This document shows positions 14,319 through 15,437 of a DNA stretch of 15,437 nt, one piece after another. The stretch comes from an uncultured Eubacteriales bacterium (lineage in GTDB: Bacteria > Bacillota > Clostridia > Christensenellales > Borkfalkiaceae): NCBI GenBank assembly GCA_900549005.1, contig URMT01000035.1, positions 1 to 15,437 of the forward strand, in the 5' to 3' direction. The position numbers and the translations under genes were made by a program. The notes under the pieces are model-generated. The model made no database searches. It saw nothing but the letters and a program-made list of their open reading frames with translations, and was not told the origin of the DNA. Every line of letters starts with the position of its first letter. Positions within the stretch are counted from its first letter, which is position 1.

Positions 14319-14756
14319 TTATTTATTTTTAATAAACTTTCTCAGGTTTTCAGGCACTTTGTCTTTCGGGTAGTTTTCCATTGCCGCCGTCGTGCCCTCT
14401 TCCTGTGCCGTCTTGTAATACCAAACCTTATAGTCCAGCATTTTAAGGTGCTCTTCAAGCTCGGCAATCTGCTTTTTCACGCTCTCGCGCTGCCGCTCCA
14501 AAATTTCCAGCCTTTCGCCAATCGTCCCGTCGCCGCGCGCCGTGCATTCAATAAACTGCCTTATGCCCTTAATCGGCATTCCCGTGCGCTTCAAACATTC
14601 AATAAGTTTAAGCCAGTCAAGGTCGCTGTCCTTGAACATTCTTATGCCGCCTTCGCTGCGCTCAACAAACGGCAAAAGCCCCTCCTTGTCGTAATAGCGC
14701 AGGGTGGAGGGAGCCACGTTCAACATCTTTGCCGCGTCGCCAACGGTGTATACCAT
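14319..14756 (-). CDS. MerR-family transcriptional regulator
   Basis: This 145-aa protein has the MerR winged helix-turn-helix at 1-70 (YTVGDAAKMLNVAPSTLRYY, then DKEGLLPF and GGIRMF) and a dimerisation coiled coil at about 78-112 (ERLEILERQRESVKKQIAEL). MerR proteins bind promoters with over-long spacers and untwist them to activate transcription. The C-terminus is short and has no cysteine set like those of metal-sensing MerR or SoxR, so the signal is unknown; it looks like the AdhR/YhdM-like groups that respond to small reactive molecules. It is divergent from the cupin gene, and the 203-nt region between them has both promoters and a dyad in the 19-bp spacer, so it probably controls the cupin and itself. 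The start has a GGAGA site (plus-strand 14766-14770) 9 nt upstream. Confidence 0.93.
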   Translation of the reverse strand: MVYTVGDAAKMLNVAPSTLRYYDKEGLLPFVERSEGGIRMFKDSDLDWLKLIECLKRTGMPIKGIRQFIECTARGDGTIGERLEILERQRESVKKQIAELEEHLKMLDYKVWYYKTAQEEGTTAAMENYPKDKVPENLRKFIKNK

Positions 14757-14787
14757 AATTTTTTTTCTCCGATTTTTAAAAAAAGTA

Positions 14788-14818
14788 TTGACTTAAAGTA
14801 TAGTTTAACTTGTATAAT
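14788..14818 (+). promoter_or_regulatory. MerR-type promoter with 19-bp spacer and operator, reading to the cupin gene
   Basis: TTGACT (14788-14793) and a perfect TATAAT (14813-14818) are separated by 19 bp, longer than the optimal 17 and typical of MerR-activated promoters. The spacer carries an imperfect dyad, TTAAA (14793-14797) with TTTAA (14804-14808). A leader of about 135 nt, AT-rich and otherwise featureless, leads to the cupin ATG. The dyad also lies in the predicted 5' leader of merR. Confidence 0.72.
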
Positions 14819-14838
14819 ATAAATATACTTCATATGTA

Positions 14839-14867
14839 AGTATACCGCTAAACATTTTGTTTGTCAA
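14839..14867 (-). promoter_or_regulatory. Promoter of merR
   Basis: On the minus strand TTGACA (14867-14862) and TATACT (14844-14839) are separated by 17 bp. Transcription would start near 14832 and run through the MerR dyad, which would allow autoregulation. Confidence 0.7.
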
Positions 14868-14959
14868 TGCAATTTATTTTATTTTTGTATACGCGCAAAT
14901 AAAACGGTGCAAATATATGCAAATACGCAAATAAAACTATTCAGTAGAGGGGTTTTTAT

Positions 14960-15382
14960 ATGGATAAAGAAGCAATGAACAAAGATTTGGGCGGCGGCGC
15001 GGTGTTCCCCACAGGTCCCCTCAACACGGCTTTTGCAAAGTATTTCATCGGCAACAGCTATCTTCAAATGCTCACCACCGAGCGCGTTCCTATCGGCAAC
15101 GTGGTTTTTGAACCAGCCTGCCGCAACAATTGGCACATTCATCACAAGGGCGGGCAGATACTGCTTGTGACGGGCGGCGAAGGCTGGTATCAGGAGTGGG
15201 GCAAGCCCGCGCAAAAACTGCACGCGGGCGACGTGGTAAACATACCGCCCGAAGTAAAGCATTGGCACGGCGCGGCCAAGAACAGTTGGTTTGCCCACCT
15301 CGCGGTGGAAGTCCCCGCCGATGGCGCCTCGAACGAATGGCTTGAACCCGTCTCCGACGAAGAGTATTCAAAGCTTGGCTAA
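14960..15382 (+). CDS. Cupin-domain protein, probable MerR target
   Basis: This 140-aa single-domain cupin has motif 1 as NWHIHHKGGQILLVTGGEG (H59, H61, Q66 in place of the usual Glu, G72) and motif 2 as GDVVNIPPEVKHWHGAAKN (G90, P96/P97, H101, H103, N108). These would supply the metal ligands on the beta barrel. The sequence resembles the cupins that often stand beside or are fused to carboxymuconolactone-decarboxylase-like proteins in Bacillota; substrates of this group are not well defined. There is no signal peptide, so it is cytoplasmic. The ATG follows GAGGGG (14947-14952) by 7 nt. It is divergent from merR and sits behind a 19-bp-spacer promoter, so it is likely induced by that regulator. 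The 55 nt after its stop contain no visible feature, so further genes of the unit may lie beyond the window. Confidence 0.9.
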   Translation: MDKEAMNKDLGGGAVFPTGPLNTAFAKYFIGNSYLQMLTTERVPIGNVVFEPACRNNWHIHHKGGQILLVTGGEGWYQEWGKPAQKLHAGDVVNIPPEVKHWHGAAKNSWFAHLAVEVPADGASNEWLEPVSDEEYSKLG

Positions 15383-15437
15383 AAAACAACTCAGCTCACA
15401 CGGCATTTTCAGAATACCTCCTATAAAATCATTCTCG

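Overview
The window looks like a chromosomal stretch from an anaerobic member of the Bacillota, most likely class Clostridia. This rests on gene content: a pyruvate formate-lyase (PFL) system, an McsA-McsB-ClpC stress cluster, a GGGtGRT protein paired with a NifU-like scaffold, and strong Gram-positive Shine-Dalgarno sites (GGAGG) with sigma-A-type promoters. The sequence is moderately GC-rich and uses the standard code. I cannot name the genus. No rRNA, tRNA, CRISPR array, transposase or phage gene is visible.

Layout. (1) 98-1827, minus strand: a two-gene operon for a NifU/IscU-like Fe-S scaffold and a GGGtGRT-family protein, with a clear promoter. (2) 2096-6740, plus strand: promoter, mcsA, mcsB, then clpC and a strong terminator. 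These are the adaptor, the protein-arginine kinase and the AAA+ unfoldase of the arginine-phosphorylation degradation pathway. ctsR, which usually heads this operon, is not here. A 335-nt gap filled with repeats separates mcsB from clpC. (3) 6846-8020: a single alpha/beta-hydrolase (HSL-type esterase) gene with its own promoter, structured leader and terminator. (4) 8126-12137: a PFL operon with a perfect-hexamer promoter, a ZTP/ZMP riboswitch (pfl motif) that probably controls a terminator, pflA (activase), a small thioredoxin-like gene, pflB, and a separate 80-codon glycyl-radical domain gene. (5) 12185-14756, minus strand: a two-TM double-zinc-ribbon protein, a ferritin-like putative diiron protein and a MerR regulator, each with a promoter and/or terminator. 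(6) 14788-15382, plus strand: a cupin gene divergent from merR, behind a promoter with the 19-bp spacer typical of MerR control.

The most striking feature is the PFL operon. The pflB product (680 aa) has the adjacent catalytic cysteines but stops just before the C-terminal glycyl-radical domain. That domain (Gly55 in an RVSGYAVNF motif) is encoded by the next gene, in another frame, 184 nt downstream and with its own ribosome-binding site. The two parts add up to 760 aa, the length of a normal one-piece PFL. The gap between them holds copies of two short intergenic repeat families that also occur in the mcsB-clpC gap, after clpC, and between pflA and the thioredoxin-like gene. The operon therefore appears to encode a two-subunit PFL with a built-in thioredoxin-fold partner, controlled by a riboswitch sensing shortage of 10-formyl-tetrahydrofolate, a cofactor that PFL-derived formate can replenish.
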